The notes below the pieces were generated by a model that saw only the letters and a list, made by a program, of their open reading frames with translations, was not told where the DNA came from and searched no databases. Below are positions 34,548 to 45,339 of a stretch of DNA of 64,000 nucleotides, one piece after another. A program made the translations under genes and the position numbers. This DNA is from Calamus simplicifolius (taxonomy: Eukaryota > Streptophyta > Magnoliopsida > Arecales > Arecaceae), in contig UESW01004259.1 in NCBI GenBank assembly GCA_900491605.1, positions 702,776 through 766,775 on the forward strand. The letters are read 5' to 3'. Numbering within the stretch: the first letter of the stretch is position 1; the number at the start of each line of letters is the position of its first letter.

Positions 34548-35760
34548 TCTGACGAAGCCTATTCCTGGGGATGTGTTCCAGGCTTATGTGAGGGGTCTAG
34601 GTCTGTATAGAGTGTGACAGACTGTGTTATGTTTCAGACTTATGTAGGAGTTTGTGTCTGTTTTTTGTCAGACAGGGATTGTATGGACATCAATGACTAT
34701 GTGTTAAAGTTTATGAAATGTTTATTTTCATTATTATGATGAGTTCATATTTATAGGCACATATGTGTATAAATGTCACAGGCTTAGTCAGCCCACTCAC
34801 ACGGGTGATCGCCCTGACACTTTTGTAGTGGGCAGGATGAGACTAAAGTAGCCATTATAGATGCTTGAGTAGCAATGCATGAGTTGCAGATTGCATGGGT
34901 TGCGAAATGTGCTACATAAATTATAATAGAATAGATTATAATCAAAATCGCCTCAGTTTGGACTGAGATGAGACTCAGGAGAGTTGAGTACGGAGCATAA
35001 ATATACGTGAGCTATGTATCAATAGTGATATGTCCACAGATCCGTACTAAGCCTGTTATAGCACAACTGGGAGCATTGGTGTGTGCTCAAGTCAGGCAAC
35101 TTTGTGATGCCTGGACTTGTGTTCGTACGATGTTTGAGTATGACATGGCCCATTGAGTGGGAGCTCCATCGTAGCATGTATTACGTTGCATGTGCTAAAG
35201 TCAACCCTGTAAGGGGTAATGCGATATATTCCCTCTCCATTACCGTGTGAGCCTTACAACTATGAAGTGTCCTTGGACTTGAACCTATATCATGAAGTTG
35301 GAGTACAGTATGACTTCCTTAGCCTTGTCCTCCAGGGTCATGGAATTGATGCGGTCACATGAGACAATCCTAGGAAGTCAACTGGACAATGATGGACTGG
35401 TATGAGTGTTCAAGGAAGATTATTCGCGACCACACATTATGTTTGTGATCCATTGCCCGGGCAATCATGTGTATGAGTTGCATATGATTATGGATACCAA
35501 CATTATGACTTTGTGTTTTTCAAGTGCTGCTCAGGGTAGATCTCTTGAGGGATTGAGAGTGCTTGATCAGGTGTGATCGGATTATCTAGGACACAGACGG
35601 GATTGGATTATATTTCGATTCACTGCGTTAGTTATTTATTAACTTAATGCAGTTTATCCGCTATATGTCACTGTGTATGAGTTTCGTCGGGTCGCACACG
35701 CCACCGCACTGCAAGTTGAGAGATGAGGTTATTATGTTCCTATGTGGACTAGTGGGAGAT
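34548..35760 (+). other. End of Copia-2 pol and its 3' untranslated region
   Basis: The RNase H tail LTKPIPGD...GLYRV resumes at 34549 and stops at 34615-34617. About 1.1 kb of non-coding sequence follows, ending in the polypurine string AGTGGGAGA at 35751-35759 just before the 3' LTR. Confidence 0.88.
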
Positions 35761-36084
35761 TGTTGGCCTGGGTGCTAATTAATATGTATTGTTGGCCTAG
35801 GTGCTAATTAATACGTCCACTCGGAATCCCAAGAGTCCTAGAAGACTCTTCGTAACTCTGAGACTCTTCGAAATCTTGGGGACTCTTCGGAAGATAAACC
35901 TGGTGTCTTTTGGGGAGAGGTCTTCTGAGAGGACACAGAAGAAGGGCTCTTCCTCCTCCTCCTTCCGGCACTGCGGCTTAGGAGTGTGGACACATTGAGG
36001 ACTCTTGTAGCCCTCGACGGCCGACGAGCTATTGCTTCCGCTGCTGCCAATAGAGTAGTATGTCCCTTTGCTTTCGTTCTTTCA
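35761..36084 (+). repeat. 3' LTR of Copia-2
   Basis: It starts TGTTGGCC and ends TTTCA, followed by the target duplication GGAAC at 36085-36089. It is 46 bp shorter than the 5' LTR through small deletions. Confidence 0.9.
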
Positions 36085-37226
36085 GGAACAAATTTTATCC
36101 AAAGCAAGGAGGATTATGCAGTACCAGAACTAATCGGACCAAACCAAACCTTGAAGGAGCTAACAGATTTTGAATAACCTAACAATTCAATAATTGATTT
36201 ATTTTATTTTATATAGTGAGTTCAAAGTTTCTTGATCACAATTCTTGGAATTTTTCAATAGAAACTTTTTCTTTTTTTTTTTGGCTTAATTTTCAGATTT
36301 TGTGGCCGAGTAGTCCCACCACATTTCCTGATATTTATGGATGGAATTTTCTATTTTTAAGCAGATTCATAAATAAATGAGCATTCATATAAAGCAACCT
36401 AGAATTTAGTTTCCACCAGCGTTTTGATAGATTAGTGAAATTTTCATCGATTTTTCTTTTCGCTTTTTTCTTGTTGCTTATCCCACTGCAGCCGCAGGTG
36501 AAGTCTGTGTCAAATAGCTAGCCACTGGTGCCTCAAGTTCCCTCCTGAAGTTATTTCCACGTGAAAATAAACAAAACCATAGCAACCATAACAACTCAAA
36601 ACTGGCGTAAGAAGAAATTTAAGATCAGACGATAGGAAGATACGCATATCTTGGACTCCAAAGTAATAAGATTCTTGCATGTGAATTGAAGTCGCATATC
36701 TTGGACTCCAAAGTAATAAGATTCATTACAACTCATGCCCATACCTACAATGTCAAATTAGGACATGAAAAGCTGGCATGGTCTTCGTAACTTGTAGCTC
36801 CAGAATCTGACTCGGGAATTCTAATTTATGCCAATCTTTTCTGAATTTTTTTCCCAATGAAACGTCCATATCATGATATCTAGCTAATTAGTCCATGTCT
36901 CACAGAATAGAGTAGTTAGTTTTCAGAAGAGATAGATTAATCCCCATTTCATATTCCTGTCATGGCAATCATGAGAACACAAAAATCTGCATGACATTCT
37001 TAACACACGCACGCATATACATTTTAAGAAAAACACTCAACTAACATGGAAAAATCACAAAGATAACCACTCATCAACAAGCAGGAGATACCTAGTCGAG
37101 AGAATTTTACAGCTTGAACAAGTACCGCAGGAGCACTGCCAAGTCAGTTGCCCAATAGATGAGAACCAAGGACAAATCAATGGTTATGGGGGGCTAGGGA
37201 GAGGGCAGAACACCTCTAGACCATGA
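36085..37226. other. Intergenic stretch, nothing recognised
   Basis: AT-rich and without a supported gene. A 35-base phrase containing TCTTGGACTCCAAAGTAATA occurs twice, about 50 bp apart, at about 36643 and 36692, a local tandem duplication. Confidence 0.6.
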
Positions 37227-37463
37227 TCAAATAAATCGCCTCTTAAATTTTCGGGTGGTCGCCTGGTATGTACGAACCAGCAAACCTACACCTACTCCAA
37301 CGCCAAGGCAAATGCCAAGACTAATACCCACTCCAACCCTGACACCAGCATTAAACCATGAGAGTTCCCCGCCCTCCCCTTCTAGATAGTCTTCATTAGA
37401 ATAAATACTGTTATAATCCATATCAACAAAATTTTCTTCTTTGAAGTCCTTGTACTCTGACAC
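37227..37463 (-). CDS. C-terminal exon of a small Gly-rich membrane-tail protein (partial)
   Basis: On the minus strand an acceptor TTTTGCAG opens a 78-codon exon ending in TGA. The peptide starts VSEYKDFKEENF. It continues to WFNAGVRVGVGISLGICLG, a glycine/valine-zipper membrane segment, and ends in a basic tail (TTRKFKRRFI). This resembles, from memory, the C-terminus of a conserved plant family annotated as erythronate-4-phosphate dehydrogenase-like (At1g01500 type). That database name does not establish a function. I could not find its upstream exons in the next 1.6 kb, so it may be a fragment. Confidence 0.55.
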   Translation of the reverse strand: MSEYKDFKEENFVDMDYNSIYSNEDYLEGEGGELSWFNAGVRVGVGISLGICLGVGVGVGLLVRTYQATTRKFKRRFI

Positions 37464-39100
37464 CTGCAAAACAAATTCAGGAGAGTATAAAGCATTTTTA
37501 AGTATTAAGATACTAAAATTTGATCGAGTGAATGTAAGAAAGCCAAAAAGAAGTATGTGAAAAATGGAAAATAAGTATGTAAAAAGTGTTTCAAACTAAT
37601 GAGCCTTAGAGAGGGATGCAGTATCAAACCTTGCCATCTGAAGGGGTTGACCTCCAATTGTTTCAAAATAAATCAAACGATTGCTTATTATAGGGACAAC
37701 TTCTGCACCTTTAAATCAGTGGGAGTGACATTTTTTTTCAAGGCACATGGCAGCATTGGAATTCCATTATTAATGATACAGATCCATTTAGAAGTTGGCA
37801 AAACAAAAAGACCAGTTCAGGTCATCATTAGTTCTGTCAGTATTTGGTGAAAGTATTGCGCCCAACAACAAAGCCTATGGCACGCCAAAGCATTTCTCAT
37901 TGTTGATGATGTTGCCACTATCTTAAATATAATTAGGGAAGTATCAAAATAGTTGGTGATCACTCAAACAAGAAAAGGATGAAAGACAAAAAGATAGGTC
38001 TCAGAGATTTTCTTATATCTTTGGAGCTATGACACATTGACTCGACTCAACTCAACTCATCCGAGCCTTTTCCCAACTACATGACTATGACACATTGACC
38101 ATCCAACATAAATATTCACATTTTATACTCTACATTGTTCTACAATTGATGTGCAGTTTCTTTACTTTGATATAGCCTTGCATGATAGTTTGCCAATCCA
38201 TAAAAAAACACCTTACATTGAGGAATGACAGATGAACTCATTTAAGAAACAATTAAAAAAATGAAAATTGAAGTCATGCCACAGATCAGGCTGTTCCACT
38301 AATTACATAGAGGATGCTAATATCCATGATTCAATAAAAGCTTGTCAGTGATAAAATTTTAAAATTGATGTGTATCATTGTATAATAAATTATACTTGCA
38401 CTATGATGATATTATCAGCAAATTTCATTTTGTTCAGACTAAGTATCTTCAAGCCAAATCTAGTACATCTCCAAATCACATGGATCCTACAGAGCATGCT
38501 GCCTCTATCAGTCCATTCCAACAGAAGCAATTGAGGTGTTGTGACTAGTGGAGCTTACATGCAAAGAAACATGAATCACGATGATACGAGAGACAATGAG
38601 TCACTAAAGTGTCAACTTCCACCAGTTACAACATCTTCATTGCCTATATCAAAATGGACAAAACAGAGGCAACATGCTTTGTAGCATCCATCTAATTCAG
38701 ATACGTACTGAATTGTCTTAACAAGACATTTATTCACATTACTTTGGACTAGGCGTAATTCACTAATGATACGCTGAGGATACCATGTCCAAATACAAAA
38801 TTTTAAGTTCATTTCCAGTTTTAAAAAATCCAAATCGCTAGTTTGATCAAAGCATACTTCCTTCACTTCCTTCACCAAACACTAATACATACTTCCCCAT
38901 TTATATATGAATTACTTCTTGAATTAATTATTTTTTTCGACACACATTGATAGGGTTGAAAATTCAGCGTTCTGATCCAGGTTGAAGCACGCCCCCATCC
39001 CCCCCCTCCCCAGGTTTCCTTTGATCACCCCCCTCCGCCGATTCTAGGTTTCCTCTGATCCCCTGCTTCGCCCCCCCGCCCACGAGCGTTCTGATCCAGG
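37464..39100. other. Intergenic or intronic stretch, nothing recognised
   Basis: Mostly AT-rich. A reverse-strand 88-codon open frame at 38612-38878 has no recognisable motif. A C-rich patch (38990-39085) contains a first copy of a phrase around GATCCAGGTTGAAGCACG that recurs at 39092. Confidence 0.5.
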
Positions 39101-39303
39101 TTGAAGCACGCCCCCACGAACCCCGCCAGAGACACCAGCAGCACCACGAAGCCCACCACCAGCAGTGGCGTCTGCCGCAACGACTCGCACATCGCCGAGC
39201 TCCGCGCCAGCTACAGCACCCCGCCGATGATCGGAATCGACACCAGTAGAGTCATGAGGTTCAGGTATCCTACCACCATGTTGCTAATTCCATACAAGGC
39301 CAT
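39101..39303 (-). pseudogene. Tetraspanin N-terminal exon fragment with an in-frame stop
   Basis: Read on the minus strand from an ATG at 39303, the peptide begins MALYGISNMVVGYLNLMTLL, continues VSIPIIGGVL, hits a TAG, and goes on as LARSSAMCESLRQTPLLVVG and VSLAGFVGACFN. This is the first transmembrane helix, the short loop and the second helix of a plant tetraspanin, with the tryptophan expected after GG(G/V)L changed to a stop. After GACFN the sequence departs into C-rich DNA, so the other helices and the large extracellular loop are missing. It is a gene fragment, not a working gene. Confidence 0.75.
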
Positions 39304-39769
39304 CGCCTCTCCTCTCCTCTCTTTCTCCTCTCTCTTGGTTACTTTGTGTTATTCTTTCTTCCTTTCTTTGTTTCTTCAGCTGATGGGTGTTTCTTTATAT
39401 TGTTTTCAAGTTCGGAGACCGACCCTTTTTAATAATTCACTTTTGCTTTCTGAAAACAAGGGGGAGTCTTTTGTTCTTTTGTGGGCTGATGGATGCGTGT
39501 TGATGCTCTTCCTTTCTTCTGGGCCAGAGCATTAGGACTACTAGGTTTTCAATTTTTGAGCGCCTTGTGTTTGTTTTTCTTAGATGTTAAGGAATAATGG
39601 AGGGCGGTTGTTCTTATTTGCATGCCTTTGCTTTATGGACTGTTGTTTGCTTGCAATGAATGCTTCATGGATTTTTAGTGGAGATTCTTATTTAGTCTAT
39701 ATAACGATGCTTTTCGGGGGATAAGATCGGCCTTTTTATCTCAGCATCACACTTTTGATAATAACGTTG

Positions 39770-40195
39770 TTCAAGTGCTTATCCAAAGGAGAAGCTGGTT
39801 GATACTAATGGTGCAGGTATTTTCTTCTGTCTTGGGTAGCAAACCATGGTTGTTATTGAAAAGGAATGTGAATATCATGTTTGATACAAGCATGAGCCCT
39901 TTTTTTATTTGCATGACATGATTGTTTTATGACTATCCCTATTTAAGATCGCTAACATGACTAATGCTGCTTTATCTGTTCCCTTTTGTCCTGTCTAGTT
40001 TTTGGGTTTAATAGTTTGTTTTCTAATCTCTTTTATGTGAAAATGCTGGTAGGTGATGCATTTGTTGGAGGATTTCTGTCTCAATTGGTCCAGGAGAAGA
40101 GTATAGAGGACTGCGTAAGGGCTGGGTGCTATGCAGCAAATGTTATAATACAAAGGTCAGGCTGCACTTACCCAGAGAAGCCTGATTTTAAGTAG
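39770..40195 (+). pseudogene. ADK-like: Adenosine kinase C-terminal exons (partial)
   Basis: Two exons join at a GT-AG intron (39817-40052). The first ends PKEKLVDTNGAG and the second starts DAFVGGFLSQLVQEK and ends PEKPDFK with a TAG. DTNGAGDAF is the PfkB-family signature with the catalytic Asp of adenosine kinase, which phosphorylates adenosine to AMP and supports the methyl cycle. Only about 60 of the usual 340 residues are present. Upstream of PKEK the frame is lost, and no earlier exons are seen, so this is a fragment or a truncated copy. Confidence 0.8.
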
Positions 40196-41710
40196 GCCCT
40201 CTTTGACTATTCATAGATGAGCGTATGCCTGAGGCAAACCATCCTACTCTTTCTTTTCACAGCCTGTTATCATTTTTGCTTTGTTCTGTGAGGCTTCTTG
40301 ATTGTGTACCAGTATATTCTTATTTGCCGTCAAGGGATGGCCATGGGAGCATGCTTTGAATCATTGAAACATTAGATTTTTATAGTACAGGCATAATGCC
40401 CTAAAGATAAGTAAGTATGTCATTTGTTCCAGCAAACATCTTTCTCAATGCATTATTGTACTCTTAAAGCAATAATTGAAATTCACATTGAGTCTCTGGT
40501 CATATTGATGGTTCACTGCTAAGAAATCAAGTTGACTCGAAGCATGGCCTTTGTGGAAATACTTAAGGCATTTTATATAGGACATTTCATTTCCAACTTT
40601 TCTTTTCTTTTCTTTTTTGCCCCCTTCTTTTTCATTTGTAGGATGGTTAGATGGTTCAAGTCATTTGAAGTTTATTGTACATTTCAATGGTTTGATACAA
40701 GGCAGTATAAATACCAACTTGAGTTTTATAACCATCCTTTGGATGGTAGATGGCTTGAATCAAAAGAGAACTTGTCGCTATCTGGCGCAACCTGGTGTAC
40801 AAATACAATGATAGTTATTAGGTTTTTTTCTTCGAGTAGTCTGGAAATTGTCCAAAGGGTGAACTGTTTTTGCTTCAACCGTGGCACCCCTGTTGTTATG
40901 CTTGATAAGCATTTCTTGCTGTAAATCTTTCTGCTTGATAAGCATTTCTCCTTTGGATAAGCATTAGTAAAAAGACACATGATTTTTCTATAAATTATCT
41001 TTCTCTGTGTTTATTTTCTCTATTACAAGCCTTTGTAATTACTGTGCCAGACACAGTATGCCACAAAATGTTGGACAACATGCCTTCTTTTATTGAACAT
41101 TGCAAGAGATATATGATGCTGTAGAGCTTATTCATAATTCGTGACAATATTTGCCAAGTAGCAAGTCTTTAATCAGTAATCATTTATTATTATGTATGCA
41201 TGTTTGAAGTTTATCAGTAGCAAACTTCCCCATGGGGTGTTGCACCCTCTGAATATCTTCAAAATGTCTCTTCACCTGCTTGATAAGCATTTCTTGCTGT
41301 AAATCTTTCTGAGTGATCCAATTTCTCACGTTCGCACCGGAATCTTCTCCCTCCTCCTGCTTTAGGTAACCAAGTTGTTCAAGTGCTTATCTCACAGGTT
41401 TGAGCATTAATTTATTGTTAAATTGTTGTATTGCATCCATTTCTTTTGCACGAACTCACTTAGAGAAACAGAAATCATGAACTAAAATGCTGGCAAAGGG
41501 GAGGAAGTGCTACAGAAGAAGCATTTGACTTTCGTGCTTTGCTTTTGTTTTTCATTTGTGTGCATGTTGTAGCTGACAGAATATAGGCAGCATGGAAATT
41601 AATTATTCCTGCAGCTAGACTTGATTTTACTTTTGATTACTTGAAAGGAACTGGAATCTAGCAAGTTAGGCACATTTCTAGTAATTAACAAAACCTTAAT
41701 CTCAAATTAG
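40196..41710. other. Stretch between adenosine kinase and CCCH fragments
   Basis: No gene is recognised; an open frame at 40532-40924 lacks motifs. Two blocks here, about 40991-41118 and 41397-41560, recur at 42456-42583 and 42654-42815, beyond the CCCH exons. Confidence 0.55.
40991..41560. repeat. Direct repeat flanking the CCCH exons, left copy
   Basis: Two blocks (about 128 and 164 bp) are nearly identical to 42456-42583 and 42654-42815. The spacing between blocks differs (278 bp here, 70 bp on the right), so material was lost from or added to one copy. Differences are single bases. Confidence 0.85.
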
Positions 41711-42402
41711 TTGGGCCTAATCAGATTACCAACCCCAAGCATCATGCACCATTAGGTTCCAGCACCCCAGTAAATTTTCCTGAAAGGCCTGATCAGCCAG
41801 AATGCCAATACTACATGAAAACTGGGAGCTGCAAATATGGAACATCTTGCAAGTACCATCACCCCAAAGAGAGGAACCAGGTAGCTATGTGCACAGTTGG
41901 ACCCCTTGGGCTTCCTCTAAGACCAGTAAGTTAGATTCTTATTTTTTATTTTTCCATTACTTTTTCCAACATCATTATCTACCGGACTGCAAATATCTGA
42001 CTATTCTTTTCTTGTTCTCATGGCTTGACCACAAAGGGCCAGACTGTGTGCACCTTTTACACTATGTATGGAATCTGCAAGTATGGTTCAACTTGCAAAT
42101 TTGATCACCCATTCATGGGTTACTATAACTATACCTTGCCTGCGTTCTCTGTTCCGGACCCTTCTGTTCTCTTTCCCTACTTAAGGAATCCAGAAGCCAT
42201 GTGGATATCAGCAGAAGATTCACCCTCCAAAGCAGGGAGGTTGCCTGATCAGCATGAGAAATCTGAGACAAGTGATGAACCTCATGAGAAATCTGAGACA
42301 AGTGATGAACCTCAAGACTCGAATGACCATAATCATGGCAATCCTTCAACACAAACATCTCCATCACATACTGCTCCTCGTTCAGAGTCCCTGGAAAAAT
42401 GA
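41711..42402 (+). CDS. CCCH zinc-finger protein (ZFN type), last two exons, partial
   Basis: Exon 41711-41925 (after acceptor AAATTAG) and exon 42037-42402 (after CACAAAG) join across a GT-AG intron. They encode FPERPDQPECQYY with a C-x8-C-x5-C-x3-H finger, then VGPLGLPLRP and a second finger, CTFYTMYGICKYGSTCKFDH. The tail is Ser/Glu/Asp-rich with a 9-residue repeat (HEKSETSDEP twice) and ends in TGA. Plant ZFN proteins normally carry five such fingers and bind nucleic acid; only the last two are here. The exons themselves are open, so this could be the 3' end of a gene whose other exons are lost, or a fragment. Confidence 0.75.
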
Positions 42403-42455
42403 TTAACATTTTCTTCTTACATTTGTATCAGTTCCTTCAATAGAAATTTTGCTAT

Positions 42456-42815
42456 AAATTATCTTTCTCTGTGTTTATTTTCTCTATTACAAGCCTTTGT
42501 AATTACTGTTCCAGACACAGTACGCCACAAAATGTTGGACAACATGCCTTCTTTTATTGAACATTGCAAGAGATATATGATGCGGTAGATGTTCTGTGGT
42601 ACCTAGTGCATTTTAAACGGTATTTGCTTGTTCATTTCAATAAATAATCACAGGTTTGAGCATTAATTTATTGTTAAATTGTTGTATTGCATCCATTTCT
42701 TTTGCACGAACTCACTTAGAGAAACAGAAATCATGAACTAAAATGCTGGCAGAGGGGAGGAAAAGCTACAGAAGAAGCATTTGACTTTCATGCTTTGCTT
42801 TTGTTTTTCATTTTG
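42456..42815. repeat. Direct repeat flanking the CCCH exons, right copy
   Basis: It begins about 50 bp after the CCCH stop codon and repeats 40991-41118 and 41397-41560. In the right copy it would be the 3' UTR or downstream region of the zinc-finger gene. Confidence 0.85.
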
Positions 42816-43297
42816 TCTTATCAAAATGTGTATGTAGAACTGATAAAAGAATGAAAAACTAGAAATGAAGTCGTTTAGTACATAAGCTATTTGGAAATGC
42901 TAAATATGGACTGTAAAGAGTAGAGAAGGCAGTTGATAACTGGGTTGTCTCCCCTATTAGTAATATCCAATCATGTGATGTTGGATAAGCAATTGCATAA
43001 ATATATTCAACATCTGGTTAGGTCTGTAGACTATAGTCTAAATAAGTTGTTAAGACTAGTCAACCGAGGATCAAAGGTAATGCATATCTATTTTTTTCTT
43101 CATTTAGCAGTAACTACAACCAGTATAACAGAAAGTGTGTGTTATCAAATTTATCTTCTCTTATACTATCCCAAGTTAGACTTGCACCAAATTTTCTGAC
43201 AATAACATGAAAAACTAGTTTTGATTGTGATGCATGTAGAACCAAACAGCAGAGTTCTTAACTTTTCTACTGTTATCTGTTTTGTGGGAAGGTTCTG
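42816..43297. other. Stretch with no recognised gene
   Basis: AT-rich. An open frame at 42933-43199 has no motif. Confidence 0.5.
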
Positions 43298-43558
43298 ATG
43301 GCTGACTGCCTCACAAGTGCCTCTGATTTTGACTATGATGATGACAATGATTTTGATGAGGATGATGATATTGATTCCAATGATGACGACGACGATGATG
43401 ACATGGATGACTATGATGACGATGACATGGATGATGATGACGACGACGATGATGGCTGTAGTGATGGCTGTGATGATGGTGTTGATGGTACTGCATCTTC
43501 CACTAGGAGTTCCAGCAAAAGAAAAGAGGGGGCTTTCCCAATATATCTTCCCCTTTGA
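43298..43558 (+). other. Asp-rich open frame over a GAT/GAC microsatellite
   Basis: An 86-codon frame starts MADCLTSASDFDYDDD, runs through about 45 mostly Asp residues and ends in SSTRSSSKRKEGAFP. The Asp run is a GATGAC trinucleotide repeat. It may be the acidic C-terminal region of the gene whose last codons lie at 43570-43638, but the frames do not join without a splice, so this is unproven. Confidence 0.3.
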
Positions 43559-43569
43559 TTTGATGCCTC

Positions 43570-43638
43570 AGATTTGCAAAGGCAGCGATCCAGTTCAAGC
43601 CAGAGTTGGCTGCATCTTATAATGAACCAACCATATAA
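43570..43638 (+). CDS. Last codons of an unrecognised gene, second copy
   Basis: Identical in reading to 1-69, ending SYNEPTI and TAA, and preceded by CTCAG, which would serve as a splice acceptor. See the first copy for limits. Confidence 0.3.
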   Translation, partial: RFAKAAIQFKPELAASYNEPTI

Positions 43639-45204
43639 GCAGTGATGATTCCTCAGAGCACTCAGAAGATACCTATCCTCGGTAATTGTATAGTCAGCTA
43701 AGTTGTGTTGCTTCCAGCGAGAACTGTACAATACAAATACACACACTCCTGAATAAATTATGCTAGTTTGGTGTTTTTGATGAGCAAAGATATTGATTTT
43801 TTTTTTCTGAATTATGTTAGAACCAATTATATGTTATTTATGTTGAACTTTTGCTACTTCTGGATGCTGCTACTGTTTTATATTTTGCGCATTGATACAA
43901 ATATCAATCCTATTCTGAATATCAATCCAATTCTTTTTCTTTTTTGGCCTTGTAATTGTGGGATAAGACTTTGCTGTATGAAGGTCTAGAAGTTAAGTTA
44001 ATGAGATAACAGTTGTTAATACAAAGACAATAATTTTGATTTCATGTACTAAGGAAGTTCTCTACACTGTGTGGCATGAGAGGAATATATACAATAATTT
44101 TATTCGATCAGCCTGCATGCGATGATTGTAATCTGGGTATCATGAATTTCGATATGATAATGGAACCATTAACATTAATAGAAGAATTCAGAACACACAT
44201 TTATACAATAGCACTAGACTTTCTATGTTAACATCACACCCTTCCATACTTTATAGAAAACATGAACACAAATCCATCTTGAATCAAATATTAGAGATTT
44301 GGAATTACATAATCATCTCAACTCCTAAATTTCATACCAATTATGAACATGATGTTAGCACTATTAGAGGTTTTTTTTTTTCCAAAACAAAAGAGAAAGA
44401 ACAATGAATGCTATACATGACAAAAACATTTTAGCATGAATTAAAATTGTTCACAGATCAAACTTCATCATGTTAAATTTACTGTGCTAGCCGGTTATCA
44501 GTTTTGTGTAGGGATTAGTATCTGTGTGACATCCATACCAGCCAATAAATATTAAATCTGAGTCAATATTTATCACTCCAATAAACATGGTACATCCTAA
44601 TTCATAATGATACAAGCTCATGCCCTGCTTCACCCTTCTGAATATCAGCGAATGACCATCTCAAACAGCTTTATTTCTAAGGCAGTTTAGAGCTTTTCTC
44701 AATTGGATTTATAACCTCATGTTGGGAGGCCCTAGGAATTGATCTATCAATTTAATGCAGTAACAGTACAAAATGCCATTATACATGAGAATAAATGCTA
44801 CAAATTAAGGTAACCGTAAATAACAGCTTCTGCAATACCAACAGTCATGTAAAATACACATGTTGACGTGTAGCCAATATTACACATATCCCCAGTTCTT
44901 ACTGTGAATTCTGAGCTCTTTTTAATCTGTTCTAAAATGCAAAATTTAGGTGAATCTGATCCCAACTCAATTGTTTGTGGGTTGGATTTGGCTTTGTCTT
45001 CTGAACAAGGGGTGGAGACAAATGGGAAAGGACAAATGCAAAGTGGCACAGCATTGGAGGTGGTGTAAGAGAAGAGGTGGCAGGAAGAGAATAAGGCCAA
45101 AGCGAGGATTGTCAAAAGGAGAAAGAAGTAGCCAAGGCTGAGAACTAGGTGCTGCTGGGGATAATGATAGAATGATAGAAAGAGATAAATTCCAGTTTTG
45201 AAGA

Positions 45205-45206
<2 letters not shown>
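43570..45206. repeat. Duplicated segment, copy 2, left arm
   Basis: Matches 1-1576. The match stops in a G-run that here extends into a roughly 100-base poly-G tract. Confidence 0.95.
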
Positions 45207-45237
<31 letters not shown>

Positions 45238-45267
45238 CGGGGTGGGGCGGGGGGGGTGCGTTTGGGT

Positions 45268-45307
<40 letters not shown>

Positions 45308-45309
45308 GG
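45207..45309. repeat. Poly-G tract of about 100 bases at the duplication break
   Basis: Two long G homopolymers are joined by GGCGGGGTGGGGCGG and a TGCGTTTGGGTGA interruption. In copy 1 the same place has only seven Gs. It lies exactly where the copies stop matching and next to the CACTA-like terminus, and could be a replication slippage tract or an assembly artefact. Confidence 0.9.
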
Positions 45310-45339
45310 TGGGTGGTGGCTACTACAAGAAAAATGACT

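Larger units (their letters stand above)
18351..36084 (+). mobile_element. Copia-2: Ty1/copia retrotransposon, split by nested Copia-3
   Basis: LTRs at 18351-18720 and 35761-36084 begin TGTTGGCC and end TTTCA or a variant. The target duplication GGAAC is perfect at 18346-18350 and 36085-36089, which fixes both ends. The internal part holds a primer-binding site, a GC-rich leader, gag, protease, integrase, RT and RNase H. At 24170 the frame is cut in the ADPLTKP motif at the end of RNase H by Copia-3. Its last codons (LTKPIPGD onward) resume at 34549 and stop at 34615-34617. Without the insert the element is about 7.36 kb. Confidence 0.93.

Noticed and set aside
43311..43496. His-rich reverse frame opposite the Asp-rich frame
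   Set aside because: It is only the complement of the GATGAC trinucleotide repeat.
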